Positions 7,289 to 15,925 of a stretch of 40,321 bases of DNA are shown here, one piece after another (position 1 is the stretch's first letter; the number at the start of each line of letters is the position of its first letter). Source of the DNA: Deltaproteobacteria bacterium (GTDB lineage: Bacteria > Desulfobacterota > RBG-13-43-22); assembly GCA_016219065.1 (NCBI GenBank), contig JACRCK010000137.1, positions 1-40,321 of the forward strand. The letters are read 5' to 3'. Made by a program: the position numbers and the translations under genes. The notes under the pieces are model-generated. The model searched no databases and had not been told where the DNA came from. It saw only the letters and a list, made by a program, of their open reading frames with translations.

Positions 7289-8758
7289 ATGAAATACATC
7301 GCCGCCATCGACCAGGGTACGACCAGCACCCGCTGCCTCCTTTTTAACCGGGCGGGACAGGCCCTGGCCCAGGCCCAGCAGGAACACCGCCAGATCTATC
7401 CGCAACCGGGTTGGGTGGAGCACGACCCCGTGGAGATCCGGGCCCGGACCCTGGGGGTTCTGGCCGAAGCGCTGGGCTTTATCCAAGGCGAACCGGGCGA
7501 CCTGGCCGCCATCGGGGTGACCAACCAGCGGGAGACGACCGTGATCTGGGAGAAAGCCACCGGCCGGCCGATCCACAACGCCCTGGTCTGGCAGGATACC
7601 CGCACGGCCGGCATCTGCGCCCGGCTGGCCGCCGAGGGCGGACAGGACCGTTTCCGTCCAAAGACCGGCCTGCCGCTGGCCACCTATTTTGCGGGCCCGA
7701 AGATCGTCTGGCTGCTGGACCACCTCCCCGGAGCCCGGCGGCGGGCCGAACGGGGCGAACTGCTCTTTGGGACCATCGATACCTGGCTGGTCTGGAACCT
7801 GACCGGGGCCCATGTCACCGACGTCACCAACGCCAGCCGGACGCTGCTGATGAATCTGGACACCCTGGACTGGGACGAAGACCTCCTCCGGGCGATCGGC
7901 GTGCCCCGCCCCCTTTTGCCCCGCATCGTTCCCTCCAGCGGGGTCTGCGGCGCCACCCGCGAAGGCATTCCGGTGGCGGGCATCCTCGGGGATCAACAAG
8001 CCGCCCTCTTCGGACAGACCTGTTTTTCTCCCGGGGAAGCCAAGAACACCTACGGCACCGGTTGCTTCATGCTGCTTAACACCGGTGAGCAGGCGGTGCC
8101 GTCCCGCAACGGCCTGCTCACCACCTTGGGCTTTCAGCTCCAGGGACAAAAGCCGGTTTACGCCCTGGAGGGCTCGATTGCCGTAACCGGGGCCCTGGTG
8201 CAATGGCTGCGGGACAACCTGGGCCTGCTGGAAAAGTCCGCGGATGTGGAGGGGCTGGCCGGATCGGTGGACGACAACGGCGGCATTTATTTTGTGCCGG
8301 CCTTCAGCGGCCTGTACGCGCCGCACTGGAAGGACAACGCCCGGGGGGTCATCGTCGGGCTGACCCGCTATGTCAACAAGGGCCATATCGCCCGGGCCGT
8401 TCTGGAGGCCACCGCCTTTCAGACCCGGGAGGTGCTGGAGGCCATGAACCGGGACAGCGGCGTTCCGCTGCAGGCCCTGAAAGTGGACGGCGGTATGGTC
8501 CGGAACGAACTATTGATGCAGTTTCAGGCTGACGTCCTTGATGTCCCGGTCACCCGCTCCAGGATAAGCGAAACCACCGCCCTCGGCGCGGCCTACGCTG
8601 CCGGCCTGGCGGTGGGCTTCTGGTCGGACCTGGAGGAATTGCGCCGAAACTGGCAGGCCGACAAGTCTTGGCAGCCCCGTATGGACGCGGACCGGCGCGA
8701 GCGGTTGTACCGGGGCTGGCAAAAGGCCGTTACCCGGACCTTCGACTGGATCGAATAA
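7289..8758 (+). CDS. glpK: Glycerol kinase
   Basis: Cytosolic FGGY-family kinase that phosphorylates glycerol to sn-glycerol 3-phosphate with ATP. It is 489 residues, close to the usual 500. The N-terminal phosphate loop [13 protein letters not shown] is at residues 5-17, followed by [31 protein letters not shown], and C-terminal [20 protein letters not shown], all characteristic of GlpK. No glpF, glpD or other glycerol gene is adjacent. The start lies 4 nt beyond the PIN toxin stop and has no clear Shine-Dalgarno, so expression probably depends on reinitiation from the toxin-antitoxin transcript, an unusual arrangement. Confidence 0.97.
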   Translation: MKYIAAIDQGTTSTRCLLFNRAGQALAQAQQEHRQIYPQPGWVEHDPVEIRARTLGVLAEALGFIQGEPGDLAAIGVTNQRETTVIWEKATGRPIHNALVWQDTRTAGICARLAAEGGQDRFRPKTGLPLATYFAGPKIVWLLDHLPGARRRAERGELLFGTIDTWLVWNLTGAHVTDVTNASRTLLMNLDTLDWDEDLLRAIGVPRPLLPRIVPSSGVCGATREGIPVAGILGDQQAALFGQTCFSPGEAKNTYGTGCFMLLNTGEQAVPSRNGLLTTLGFQLQGQKPVYALEGSIAVTGALVQWLRDNLGLLEKSADVEGLAGSVDDNGGIYFVPAFSGLYAPHWKDNARGVIVGLTRYVNKGHIARAVLEATAFQTREVLEAMNRDSGVPLQALKVDGGMVRNELLMQFQADVLDVPVTRSRISETTALGAAYAAGLAVGFWSDLEELRRNWQADKSWQPRMDADRRERLYRGWQKAVTRTFDWIE

Positions 8759-8836
8759 AGGACCAAAAAATTGGACCGCCATCCTTCTATCCCGGGTCGA
8801 ACGAAAAAAATATTAGGCGCAGGACAGGAGGAAACC

Positions 8837-9340
8837 GTGAGCAAAAAACTCCTGCTGGCGGCTATGCTGGCGGTCCTGCTTTTTCAGGGAATTACCGCCC
8901 TGGAAGTCCAGGGGGCGGACTGGGCCTTGTACGCCGTCAGCCTGGACGGCAACATCGAGGAATATTACGACCGGGAAACCCTGGGTTTTCCCTCCTCGGG
9001 GGTCGTCACCGTGACGACCAGAAGCGTTAAATACACCTGCGAAGAGCGGAAGGGCAAAAGAAAAGGCCATGGGGGAAACGCCGATTTGGGGGAAGCGCTT
9101 TCGGGCTGCGCCTACACGATTACCCAACACCGGATCGACTGCCGGAATCGGGTCGATATCTTGATGAGCAGCGCCGATTATGAAGGGGACGGACGCCTGA
9201 TTCATCAGTCCCGGGAACCCTACGCGATCCCCCACCCGCCCCAGCGGCGGCCCCCCCAGGAAATCTATCCGGAATCCGTTTCCGAGAACCTGATCAACCT
9301 GGTCTGTACGCAGCTGCCTTTTCGGAAAGCCGGAGAATGA
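8837..9340 (+). CDS. Exported surface-adhesin-E-like protein
   Basis: 167-residue exported protein starting at GTG 8837, which has AGGAGG 6 nt upstream; an upstream in-frame ATG at 8771 has no ribosome site and would disrupt the signal peptide. The signal peptide (SKKLLLAAMLAVLLF...) ends near EVQGADW. The mature start WALYAVSLDGNIEEYYDRETL resembles the N-terminal pattern of surface-adhesin protein E domains, in which W..Y..D.....YYD opens a small beta fold, with RIDCRNR matching the later conserved Cys segment. The tail is Pro/Arg rich and ends with ENLINLVCTQLPF. Adhesion itself is not implied; the family is broadly found in Proteobacteria. It overlaps the next gene by 4 nt. Confidence 0.68.
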   Translation: MSKKLLLAAMLAVLLFQGITALEVQGADWALYAVSLDGNIEEYYDRETLGFPSSGVVTVTTRSVKYTCEERKGKRKGHGGNADLGEALSGCAYTITQHRIDCRNRVDILMSSADYEGDGRLIHQSREPYAIPHPPQRRPPQEIYPESVSENLINLVCTQLPFRKAGE

Positions 9341-9978
9341 AAGAATTGCCAGCCAAAATCAAGATCACCGACCGGGAAAAATTCGTCCGGAACGTATATG
9401 CTTCCCTGGACGAAGCGATTGCCGACGGATTGGACCGGCTCCGGGTCGAAGAGGGCCTCCAGCCGACCTGCAGCGCGGGGTGCGCCCATTGCTGCCGATT
9501 TCATATCGTGATCAACCTGGCCGAGGCCCGGACGCTGGCTCAATATATCAGACAGGAGTGGCCTCCGGACCAGATCGCGGCGCTGAAGCTGCGGACCCGG
9601 CAATGGCACGCCTGGGACCATTCTCGGCCGGGCCGGCCCGGTTCAAACCCGATCGAAAAAGAAATCGATTTATCCCAGTATGAGGATTGCTGCCCCCTGC
9701 TGGTGAACAACCGCTGCAGCGTTTATGCGGTTCGGCCGATCATTTGCAGAACTCATTTTGTTTCCACCCCGCCCGGATCCTGCCAGGCCGCCAATCATCC
9801 GGCAGCCACCGGGGCGGCTCCGATAACCCTGGCGGCCTTGACGGCGGCGGCGGATCCCTTTGGCCAAATGATCAGGCGGCACCTGGAAGAAGCCGGTTGG
9901 GACTACGACCGGACCCTCATGCTGCTACCTCATTCGCTGGCGATTGCCATGGGCTGGGATTTCGGCATAGCGCTGTGA
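9337..9978 (+). CDS. YkgJ-family cysteine cluster protein
   Basis: 213 residues with the CxxxCxxCC signature (C45, C49, C52, C53 in CSAGCAHCC) plus CCPLL (118-119), C127, C137 and C149. This is the YkgJ-type putative zinc- or iron-chelating domain; in several members the cluster is linked to metal-dependent modification or regulation, but the reaction is not established here. The linker between clusters is Pro/Arg rich. It starts inside the stop of the exported protein gene (ATGA), so the two are co-translated, although one is exported and this one has no signal peptide. Confidence 0.85.
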   Translation: MKELPAKIKITDREKFVRNVYASLDEAIADGLDRLRVEEGLQPTCSAGCAHCCRFHIVINLAEARTLAQYIRQEWPPDQIAALKLRTRQWHAWDHSRPGRPGSNPIEKEIDLSQYEDCCPLLVNNRCSVYAVRPIICRTHFVSTPPGSCQAANHPAATGAAPITLAALTAAADPFGQMIRRHLEEAGWDYDRTLMLLPHSLAIAMGWDFGIAL

Positions 9979-10003
9979 ACCCTCGCCGGGCCGGGAATCG
10001 TCA

Positions 10004-10026
10004 CCCCCGCCAGGCCGGCGGTGGGG
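10004..10026. other. GC-rich hairpin between ykgJ-like and SEC-C genes
   Basis: CCCCCGCC (10004-10011) pairs with GGCGGTGGGG (10017-10026) across a 5-nt loop with one bulged T. There is no U-tract, so a Rho-independent terminator is not supported; it may only stabilise the 3' end. Confidence 0.3.
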
Positions 10027-10078
10027 ACGGCCACCCGGCGACAAACTACTCTGAAAAGTTAGGATAAAAGGTAAAATA

Positions 10079-10423
10079 ATGGCAAAAATAAATTATGGCG
10101 GGAAAAAAACAAAAAAATCCTTTTCCGGAGGACCATGGGAAAAGACCTCGGAAGAACAGCGGCGCGCCAAGTTGGGAACGGAAAAGAACCCGGCCCGCCT
10201 CCGGGTCCAGACGGAAGAAAGGCTCCAGGAAATGGCCGCCCTGCTAAAAGAAAAGGGTTGGGCGTATACCCTGGAACTGGAACCCGGCCAACCGGAAGAA
10301 ACGGCTGACTTGGAAAGATTGCTTCATCCGCCGCAACCCGTGACGGTGGAGAAGAAGGTTGGGCGCAACGAACCCTGCCCGTGCGGCAGCGGGAAAAAAT
10401 ATAAAAATTGTTGCGACCGGTGA
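10079..10423 (+). CDS. SEC-C motif protein, PBPRA1643-like
   Basis: 114-residue cytosolic protein with a SEC-C zinc-binding tail: [17 protein letters not shown] places cysteines at 100, 102, 111 and 112. The N-terminus [20 protein letters not shown] and overall length resemble the SWIM/SEC-C PBPRA1643 family, for which no reaction is known; the motif also occurs on SecA where it contacts SecB and the ribosome. ATG 10079 has AAAAGG a few bases upstream. It stands alone between a hairpin and a MITE-like element. Confidence 0.82.
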   Translation: MAKINYGGKKTKKSFSGGPWEKTSEEQRRAKLGTEKNPARLRVQTEERLQEMAALLKEKGWAYTLELEPGQPEETADLERLLHPPQPVTVEKKVGRNEPCPCGSGKKYKNCCDR

Positions 10424-10439
10424 AGCGATACCCTCTTAA

Positions 10440-10697
10440 TATGCTTACTGACTTGACTCGTAAAAAAGACCACTAGTCTCCCCCTCCCTCGATCCCGCGC
10501 TGCCGCGGGACAGGCTCCGGGGGTTGGGGGGTGGGTGAATTCCCAAATCTTCGATGCATTCGGCTTCACCCCCACCCTAACCCTCTCACGCCTGGGGCGT
10601 GATCAAGGGGGAGGGAACCCTAAGCTTGACCCTATTCCCTACTGGTTTCTACCTCAGGGACCAGGCAAAATTATTATGAGCTAAGTCAATAAGCATA
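10440..10697. mobile_element. MITE-like non-autonomous element with 24-bp terminal inverted repeats
   Basis: Terminal arms at 10440-10463 (starting TATGCTTACTGACTT) and 10674-10697 are inverted with 20 of 24 matching bases. The 210-nt interior has no supported ORF. It holds a CCGCGC/GCGCGG-type palindrome, a run of C-rich and G-rich tracts (CCCCCTCCCT near 10480; GGGGGAGGG near 10607) and the CACCCCCACCCTAACC tract. TA at both outer ends could be a TA target duplication, as for IS630/mariner-type MITEs (inference). This stretch has no gene and explains the whole 10,424-10,722 gap. Confidence 0.55.
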
Positions 10698-10722
10698 ATT
10701 ATTACTTACCAGCGGAGGCCCT

Positions 10723-11808
10723 ATGGAGAGCGGGAATTCTTTAAAATCGCTGTTGATCGATCTTCTGGATGTCCCGGGGGTCTGCGGCCATGAGGAGCCG
10801 ATCCGCCTGAAAATCGAAGAATGGATCCGGCCTTGGGTCGATCGCCTGGAAACGGATGCCCTGGGGAACCTCATCGCCACCCAGGAGGGCCAAGGAGTGC
10901 GGCGGGTGGCCCTCTTTGCCCACATGGACGAGCTGGGGCTGGTGGTTGCCAATATTACGGCTGAGGGCTTTTTACGGTTCACGACCCTTGGCGGACTGGA
11001 CGACCGGGTTCTCCCGGCCACCCATTTGCGGGTATTGCCTCCGGGCTACCCGGAAGTTCCCGGCGTGGTGGCCTGGGTTCCACCACACCTGGCGGACCCG
11101 GCGGCCAAGGAAACCCCGAAGACCATTCCGGCTTCCGAGTTGGTCGTCGATGTAGGTGCAGCCCGGGCGGAGGAAGTGGCGGCGCTGGGGATTCAAGTGG
11201 GAACCCCGATGGTCTTTCGGAAACAGGTCTCGGCCCTGGCCAATGACAACCTGGCCTCCCGGGGTATGGACAACCGGGCCGGCTGTGCGGTCCAGATCAA
11301 GGTGCTGGAAGCCATGGCCGGGATCAGGGCAAGGCCGACCATCCATTATGTCTTTACCGTCCAGGAGGAATACGGTCTGCGCGGCGCCGTCACCACCGCA
11401 TACGGCCTGCAGCCCGACCTGGCGCTGGTGGTGGACACGGCCAGCGCCCCGGATTTTCCGGGGGTCCCGGCCGTGTACCAGGGGCAGTATCGACTGGGGC
11501 AGGGCCCGGTCCTGCGGCTGGTGGACAACCGGATGATTACCAGTCCAAAATTAAGCCAATGGGCCTGGGATCTGGCCCAAAATAAAAAGATCCCGCTCCA
11601 GAAAGGGGTGACGGGCGGATCGACCGATGCGGCGGCCGTCCAGTTGGCCCGCCGGGGACTGGCGGTGCTCCCGGTCTGCTTTCCCTGCCGCTACACCCAT
11701 TCCCTGGTGGAGACGGTATCGCTCCGGGACCTGGAGGCCGCGGTGGACTTGATTCGGGAAATGCTGGGTAATCTTCCTTTCCCCGCCGCCCGGGAGATGG
11801 GCGGATGA
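10723..11808 (+). CDS. M42 family metallopeptidase (FrvX-like glutamyl/general aminopeptidase)
   Basis: 361-residue dinuclear-metal aminopeptidase of the M42 family, a cytosolic TET-type peptidase in known members. Metal ligands and catalytic residues are visible: AHMDE (H67, D69), MDNRAG (D183), VQEEYG (E215/E216), VVDTA (D238) and YTHSLVE (H326). The start ATG 10723 has GGAGG 6 nt upstream. It overlaps the DUF488 gene by 4 nt. Its 5' flank is the MITE-like element, so the promoter may lie within or be supplied by that element. Substrate preference cannot be read from the sequence. Confidence 0.93.
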   Translation: MESGNSLKSLLIDLLDVPGVCGHEEPIRLKIEEWIRPWVDRLETDALGNLIATQEGQGVRRVALFAHMDELGLVVANITAEGFLRFTTLGGLDDRVLPATHLRVLPPGYPEVPGVVAWVPPHLADPAAKETPKTIPASELVVDVGAARAEEVAALGIQVGTPMVFRKQVSALANDNLASRGMDNRAGCAVQIKVLEAMAGIRARPTIHYVFTVQEEYGLRGAVTTAYGLQPDLALVVDTASAPDFPGVPAVYQGQYRLGQGPVLRLVDNRMITSPKLSQWAWDLAQNKKIPLQKGVTGGSTDAAAVQLARRGLAVLPVCFPCRYTHSLVETVSLRDLEAAVDLIREMLGNLPFPAAREMGG

Positions 11809-12161
11809 TAAAAGTCAAACGCGTCTACGAGGCCCCGGCACCGCAAGACGGGTTGCGGATTTTGGTCGACCGGCTCTGGCCCCGGGGGCTGTCCAAGGAA
11901 AGCGCCCGGATCGACCTGTGGCTCAAAGACATCGCGCCTTCCAACGAATTGCGAAAATGGTATGGCCATGATCCGGGAAAATGGACGGAATTCCGGAAAA
12001 GGTATTTCCAGGAACTGGGGACCGTTCCGGAGGCTGTGGAGACCATTCTGGAACTGGCCCAAAGGGGGCCGGTGACGTTGCTGTTCAGTTCAAAGGAACT
12101 TAAGATCAATAATGCCCAGGCCTTGAAGGAGTACGTGGCCTCCCGATTAGACGCCGAATAA
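11805..12161 (+). CDS. DUF488 family protein (YeaO-like)
   Basis: 118 residues with the family hallmarks: MIKVKRVYE at the start, then [37 protein letters not shown] and a YFQEL helix. No biochemical function is established for the family. The usual terminal D-x-x-H-N-x-A segment is replaced by [16 protein letters not shown], so the second conserved acidic/His site is altered. The start overlaps the M42 stop (ATGA), suggesting one transcription unit with the peptidase. Confidence 0.88.
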   Translation: MIKVKRVYEAPAPQDGLRILVDRLWPRGLSKESARIDLWLKDIAPSNELRKWYGHDPGKWTEFRKRYFQELGTVPEAVETILELAQRGPVTLLFSSKELKINNAQALKEYVASRLDAE

Positions 12162-12179
12162 AGGGCGGGGATCAACAAC

Positions 12180-12545
12180 TTATCGGCTGTATTCGATACA
12201 AATTACTCCGAGAATGATCAGGGCAATTCCCAGCAGACGGGGGAGGGTGATGTGCTCTTGAAACAGGAAATACGATCCGGCCAGGACTACGATATACCCC
12301 AGGCTGGAGATCGGATAGGCATAGCTGACCTCTTCTTTAGCCAGGACCGCCAGCCACAGCAGGGCCCCGGATCCAAAAAACAGGAAACCCAGCAGCACGT
12401 AACCGTTGAACAACCCATAACCGATCAACTGCCAGAGGCCGGCCTGGGGTTGGATCCGATCGACGGTCGCCATGCCCTGCCTGAACATCAACTGGCCCAA
12501 GGCCGTCAACAGAACCGACACCAAAATTAAAAAGATATGGAGCAT
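12180..12545 (-). CDS. Small four-helix membrane transporter, SMR/EamA-like
   Basis: 121 residues from ATG 12545, with four hydrophobic segments. It opens with LHIFLILVSVLLTALGQLMFRQGM, the pattern of EmrE/ArnE-type proteins, including the GQxxFKxG-like turn, and ends with LPRLLGIALIILGVICIEYSR, typical of EamA/DMT half-transporters. Partners of this size in glycan clusters flip lipid-linked sugars (ArnE/F analogues) or pump cations. A TTG at 12551 overlapping the upstream stop is an alternative start. The 3'-adjacent gene on the other strand is separate. Role in lipid-linked sugar movement is inferred from context. Confidence 0.82.
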   Translation of the reverse strand: MLHIFLILVSVLLTALGQLMFRQGMATVDRIQPQAGLWQLIGYGLFNGYVLLGFLFFGSGALLWLAVLAKEEVSYAYPISSLGYIVVLAGSYFLFQEHITLPRLLGIALIILGVICIEYSR

Positions 12546-12547
12546 GG

Positions 12548-13291
12548 TCAACGTTTCCTGCCCAGGATCATCAGGGAAGAGCCGCAGGGAATATTCACCC
12601 GCTCGATCAGCCGGGCTTCCCAGGAAAGGACCCGGCGCACCAGGGCGTTAAGCCGGGGACCGGTTTCCTTGAGGTCCGAGCGGACCTCGAGGGGACCACG
12701 GCCCAAGCGGAGTTTATCCCATAACCGGGAAGCCGCCACCAGGGGAAAAGTCAGCCCGTAGAGATACGTTTTCTTCAGGATTTCGAAGCGGTGTTTTTCC
12801 ATTTTTCCGGCCAGTTCCCCGACCGTGTACCGATGGCGGGTCATAACGGCTAGATCATGACGGCTTTTCAAAAAATCCCAGGCCGAATCGGTGACCAGAA
12901 AATATCCCCCGTCGGCCAGTAATTCATGGACCTGACCAATGACCTGTTCATCGTCCAGGATTCCCTGGTGATAGAGCAGATCAAAGGCGCTTACCAGTTC
13001 AAAAGACCCGGGTTTAAAGGGCAGCCGGTTGGCATCCCCCCGAACGATCCGGGGGCCGGTTCTACGGCAGGAAAAACGGCAGGCCCGGTCATGGTAATCC
13101 ACCCCGAACACCCGACCATACGTTTTCAGCAACGCCAGCATCCGTCCGGTCCCGCAACCCAGATCCAGGATTCGGCCCTTATCCCGGCCGATATAGATAT
13201 CCAGGATCCTCCGGACATAGTTCCTTTTGGCTTGGAACCACCAGTGGTTGTCTTCCAAGCGGTACATGGTATCATATTCAGTTTCCTGCAT
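12548..13291 (-). CDS. Class I SAM methyltransferase with YDxMYxLEDxHWWF start
   Basis: 248 residues. The segment YDTMYRLEDNHWWFQAKR is the typical beginning of a methyltransferase family found in polysaccharide clusters, which is why I placed the start at ATG 13291 instead of 13411. Motif I ILDLGCGTGRML is near residues 41-52, an acidic SAM contact follows (FGVDYHD), and FELVSAFDLLYHQ is the post-motif region. It precedes the small transporter directly (stop at 12548, start at 12545), so they form one operon, and it faces the divergent sugar genes. Target molecule unknown; a sugar or lipid-linked sugar is likely. Confidence 0.82.
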   Translation of the reverse strand: MQETEYDTMYRLEDNHWWFQAKRNYVRRILDIYIGRDKGRILDLGCGTGRMLALLKTYGRVFGVDYHDRACRFSCRRTGPRIVRGDANRLPFKPGSFELVSAFDLLYHQGILDDEQVIGQVHELLADGGYFLVTDSAWDFLKSRHDLAVMTRHRYTVGELAGKMEKHRFEILKKTYLYGLTFPLVAASRLWDKLRLGRGPLEVRSDLKETGPRLNALVRRVLSWEARLIERVNIPCGSSLMILGRKR

Positions 13292-13475
13292 GGCTTTTAA
13301 AAATCGCTGTTCCTCGGTTCCGGTCGGCAGGCTATCACGACCCCCAAGGGTCTGTCCAGTTTTTGGGAAAGTATTATACTTTTTGGCCGGTTCAAAAGAA
13401 ATCGAAATCAACCAGGCCTTCGATTTAAAAGGAATTATTGAAATCCTCCCGGTCTGACAAAATCAAGATAAACGC

Positions 13476-13504
13476 TTTCAATTAAATCCCGAATAGGCTA
13501 TATA
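13476..13504 (+). promoter_or_regulatory. Weak candidate promoter for the glycan operon
   Basis: TTTCAA (13476-13481) and TATATA (13499-13504) at 17-nt spacing, in an AT-rich 298-nt divergent region between the methyltransferase (start 13291) and the glycosyltransferase (13590). The match is modest; no other better pair was seen. Confidence 0.3.
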
Positions 13505-13589
13505 GAAGGCTGGACGCTCTTTTTTTGTATTTAAACCGAAAGAGTCAAAAATTGACCCCGTCTCCAGATCTCGAGGTTTTTTTTTCCTG

Positions 13590-14294
13590 ATGTGCCGCGT
13601 CTCGGTTATCCTGCCAACCTACAATGAATCCGGAAATATTGGATCTCTGATCGAAGAAATCCTTTCCTATCTTCCCGAAGATAGTGAAATCATCGTGGTA
13701 GACGACGATTCCCCGGATCGAACCTGGGAGGTGGCCGCCGCCTGGGCTCAACAGGATCCCCGGGTCCTTTTAATCAGGAGAATAGGACGGAGGGGGCTGA
13801 CCACCGCCATCCAGGAAGGTTTTGAGCGTTCCCGGGGAGAGGTTATTTTTTGGATGGATTGTGATTTTTCCCACCCCCCCGACAAGATCCCGGAAATGAT
13901 CGAAAAGCTCAGCCGATATGATGTGGTCGTAGCCTCCCGCTATATTCCGGGGGGGGCAGAGCGGGGTCATTCCCGGTTGGGCTCCTTCTTGAGCCGCGTC
14001 ATCTGCGGCCTGTCCTCCCTGATCTTGAGCCCGGCGATCAAGGATTATACCAGCGGCTATGTGGGGCTCCGGAGGCCGGTATTGGAAGCGATCCCCTTGC
14101 GGGGAGATTACGGCGAGTATTGTATCGACCTGCTTTATCGGGCCCATACCCGGGGCTACCGCATCGTAGAAATACCCTATCGCTGCCTCCCGCGGCGGAG
14201 CGGGGAATCCAAAACGGCCACCCGCTTTTCAGGGTACCTCAAGCGGGGCTATAAGTATATTTTCACCCTGGTGCGATTGCGTTTTGGAGCATGA
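13590..14294 (+). CDS. Family 2 glycosyltransferase, polyprenol/dolichol-phosphate mannosyltransferase-like
   Basis: 234 residues, cytosolic face of the membrane. VSVILPTYNESGNI at the start, the nucleotide-binding VVDDDSPD (residues 37-43), the metal-binding DCDFSHPP (about 90-97), VASRYIPGG and the C-terminal basic RYRC-like segment match DPM1-type transferases that move mannose or another hexose from GDP/UDP to polyprenyl phosphate. It lacks the C-terminal membrane GtrA-like domain, as DPM1 from archaea and some bacteria does. The first gene of a five-gene plus-strand operon. The donor is not certain; with a GDP-perosamine-type aminotransferase nearby, a GDP-sugar is plausible (inference). 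Confidence 0.88.
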   Translation: MCRVSVILPTYNESGNIGSLIEEILSYLPEDSEIIVVDDDSPDRTWEVAAAWAQQDPRVLLIRRIGRRGLTTAIQEGFERSRGEVIFWMDCDFSHPPDKIPEMIEKLSRYDVVVASRYIPGGAERGHSRLGSFLSRVICGLSSLILSPAIKDYTSGYVGLRRPVLEAIPLRGDYGEYCIDLLYRAHTRGYRIVEIPYRCLPRRSGESKTATRFSGYLKRGYKYIFTLVRLRFGA

Positions 14295-14339
14295 TTCAGG
14301 GATAAAAATCCAGTAACCGGTGGAGGTGGGGGAACCGAT

Positions 14340-14750
14340 ATGAAATCCAGCGAATATGTCGAACGGGTGCACGCCGGGCAAAAGCTGATCGCCATCATCA
14401 TTCGAGGTGCCTTTGAGGACAGCGGCGTCAGCTTTTTCAGTCCCTTTGAATTTTCTCAGCAGGTGGGCATTTTGGTCCATCCTTCCGGATTTGAAGTGAA
14501 GCCTCATGTGCATAAGCTGATCAGCCGGGATGTCCGGGTGACCCAGGAAGTCCTCCACCTGATCCGGGGAAAAGTGGAAATCGTGCTGTATGACGAAAAC
14601 CACCAGCTCATCCAAACCTGCATCCTCCAGGGGGGTGATACCATTCTACTGGCTTCCGGGGGACATGGCCTGCGGGTCCTGGAACCGGCCAAGATCATCG
14701 AGATCAAGCAGGGTCCCTACGCCGGAATGGACGATAAGGAGTATTTTTAA
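14340..14750 (+). CDS. Cupin-like protein of glycan cluster
   Basis: 136 residues. Central PHVHKLISRDVRVTQEVLHLIRGKVEIVLYD has the His pair (H-x-H) and Gly that make a cupin metal site, and the end LLASGGHGLRVLEPAKIIEIKQGPY closes the second cupin motif. Such small cupins occur in O-antigen and exopolysaccharide loci; reaction unknown, possibly a sugar epimerase/isomerase or regulatory binding protein. GGAGGTGGGG precedes ATG 14340. It lies between the glycosyltransferase and aminotransferase with 2 nt to the latter, so it is translated with it. Confidence 0.75.
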   Translation: MKSSEYVERVHAGQKLIAIIIRGAFEDSGVSFFSPFEFSQQVGILVHPSGFEVKPHVHKLISRDVRVTQEVLHLIRGKVEIVLYDENHQLIQTCILQGGDTILLASGGHGLRVLEPAKIIEIKQGPYAGMDDKEYF

Positions 14751-14752
14751 GC

Positions 14753-15925
14753 ATGATCCCCGTCAACGAGCCCTCGATCGGTCGGGAAGAGCTGGCCCGG
14801 GTAACGGCCTGCGTAAAAAGCAACTGGATTTCCTCCCAGGGAAAGTTTTTGAAGGAACTGGAGGACGAGTTCGCCCGGTATTGCGGCGTCCGGTTCGGCA
14901 TCAGCACGACCAACGGCACGGCGGCTCTGCATCTGGCCCTGGCGGCCCTGTCCATCGGACCGGGGGATGAGGTCCTGGTCCCGACCTTCACCATGGCCGC
15001 CACCGCTTTTGCGGTCTGCTACTGCGGGGCCCGCCCCGTTTTCATCGATGCGGAACCCGAAACTTTCTCCCTGGACGTCAACCGGGTGGCGGACTACCTC
15101 CGGCGCCAGGAAAAAAAAGGGACCCTCCGGGTTAAAGCCGTCATCCCCGTGCACCTGTACGGCCATCCCATGGACCTGGACCCCCTCCTGGAGCTGGCCC
15201 GGCGCTATTCTCTGGCCGTCGTGGAAGATGCCGCCGAAGCCCACGGCGCCGAATACAAGGGGAAAAAATGCGGCGGGCTGGGCGATCTGGGGTGTTTCAG
15301 CTTCTATGCCAACAAGATCATCACCACAGGGGAAGGTGGCATGGTGGTTACCGACAATCCCCGGCTGGCCGACCGGGCCAGGAGTCTGAAAGACCTGGCC
15401 CATGATCCCGGGAAAAGATTCCGGCATATCGAACTGGGTTTTAATTATCGGATGACCAACCTGCAGGCGGCGGTAGGGATCGCCCAACTGAAAAAGATCG
15501 ACCGGCATATCCAACAGAAGCGTTGGATGGCCGGGGAGTACACCCGGCGGCTGGAAAGTCTCCCCGGACTTACCCTGCCTCAAGAAAAATCCTGGGCTAA
15601 AAATGTTTATTGGATGTATGGGCTGCTGGTGGAGCCGGAGTTCGGTCTAACCCGGGACCAACTCATGGCCTACCTGAAGGAAAAAGGGGTGGATACCCGG
15701 TCTTTTTTTATTCCCATGCACCTCCAGCCGGTGTTCACCCAGGGGCGGTATAAGGCCAAAAGGAACGGCCCTTTCCCCGTGGCCGAAGAAATTGCCCAAA
15801 AAGGGCTGTACCTGCCTTCGGGATTGACTTTGACCGAATCCCAAATTCAGTATGTCTGCCGGCAGATGAAGAAGGCTTCCCTGGCCGGGCGGGGGCAGAT
15901 CGAGGCGGAATTGTCCCGGCGATGA
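14753..15925 (+). CDS. DegT/DnrJ/EryC1/StrS aminotransferase (perosamine-synthase-like)
   Basis: 390-residue PLP enzyme that aminates a nucleotide 4-keto-6-deoxy sugar with glutamate as donor. STTNGTAALHLAL (51-63) binds phosphate, EDAAEAHG (158-165) holds the PLP Asp, and GCFSFYANKIITTGEGGM includes the Schiff-base lysine K188. The KIITTGEGG form is closest to GDP-perosamine synthase and related transaminases. The product would be a 4-amino-sugar nucleotide for surface glycan. ATG 14753 lies 2 nt after the cupin stop; the stop overlaps the next start (ATGA). No GDP-mannose dehydratase gene is in the window. Confidence 0.92.
   Translation: MIPVNEPSIGREELARVTACVKSNWISSQGKFLKELEDEFARYCGVRFGISTTNGTAALHLALAALSIGPGDEVLVPTFTMAATAFAVCYCGARPVFIDAEPETFSLDVNRVADYLRRQEKKGTLRVKAVIPVHLYGHPMDLDPLLELARRYSLAVVEDAAEAHGAEYKGKKCGGLGDLGCFSFYANKIITTGEGGMVVTDNPRLADRARSLKDLAHDPGKRFRHIELGFNYRMTNLQAAVGIAQLKKIDRHIQQKRWMAGEYTRRLESLPGLTLPQEKSWAKNVYWMYGLLVEPEFGLTRDQLMAYLKEKGVDTRSFFIPMHLQPVFTQGRYKAKRNGPFPVAEEIAQKGLYLPSGLTLTESQIQYVCRQMKKASLAGRGQIEAELSRR

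Noticed and set aside
7268-8386. 372-codon minus-strand ORF opposite glpK
   Set aside because: Antisense shadow of glpK with Gly/Arg/Pro-rich low-information sequence.
10481-10620. tRNA or structured RNA inside the MITE-like element
   Set aside because: Only C-rich and G-rich tracts pair; no cloverleaf or conserved RNA motif could be traced.
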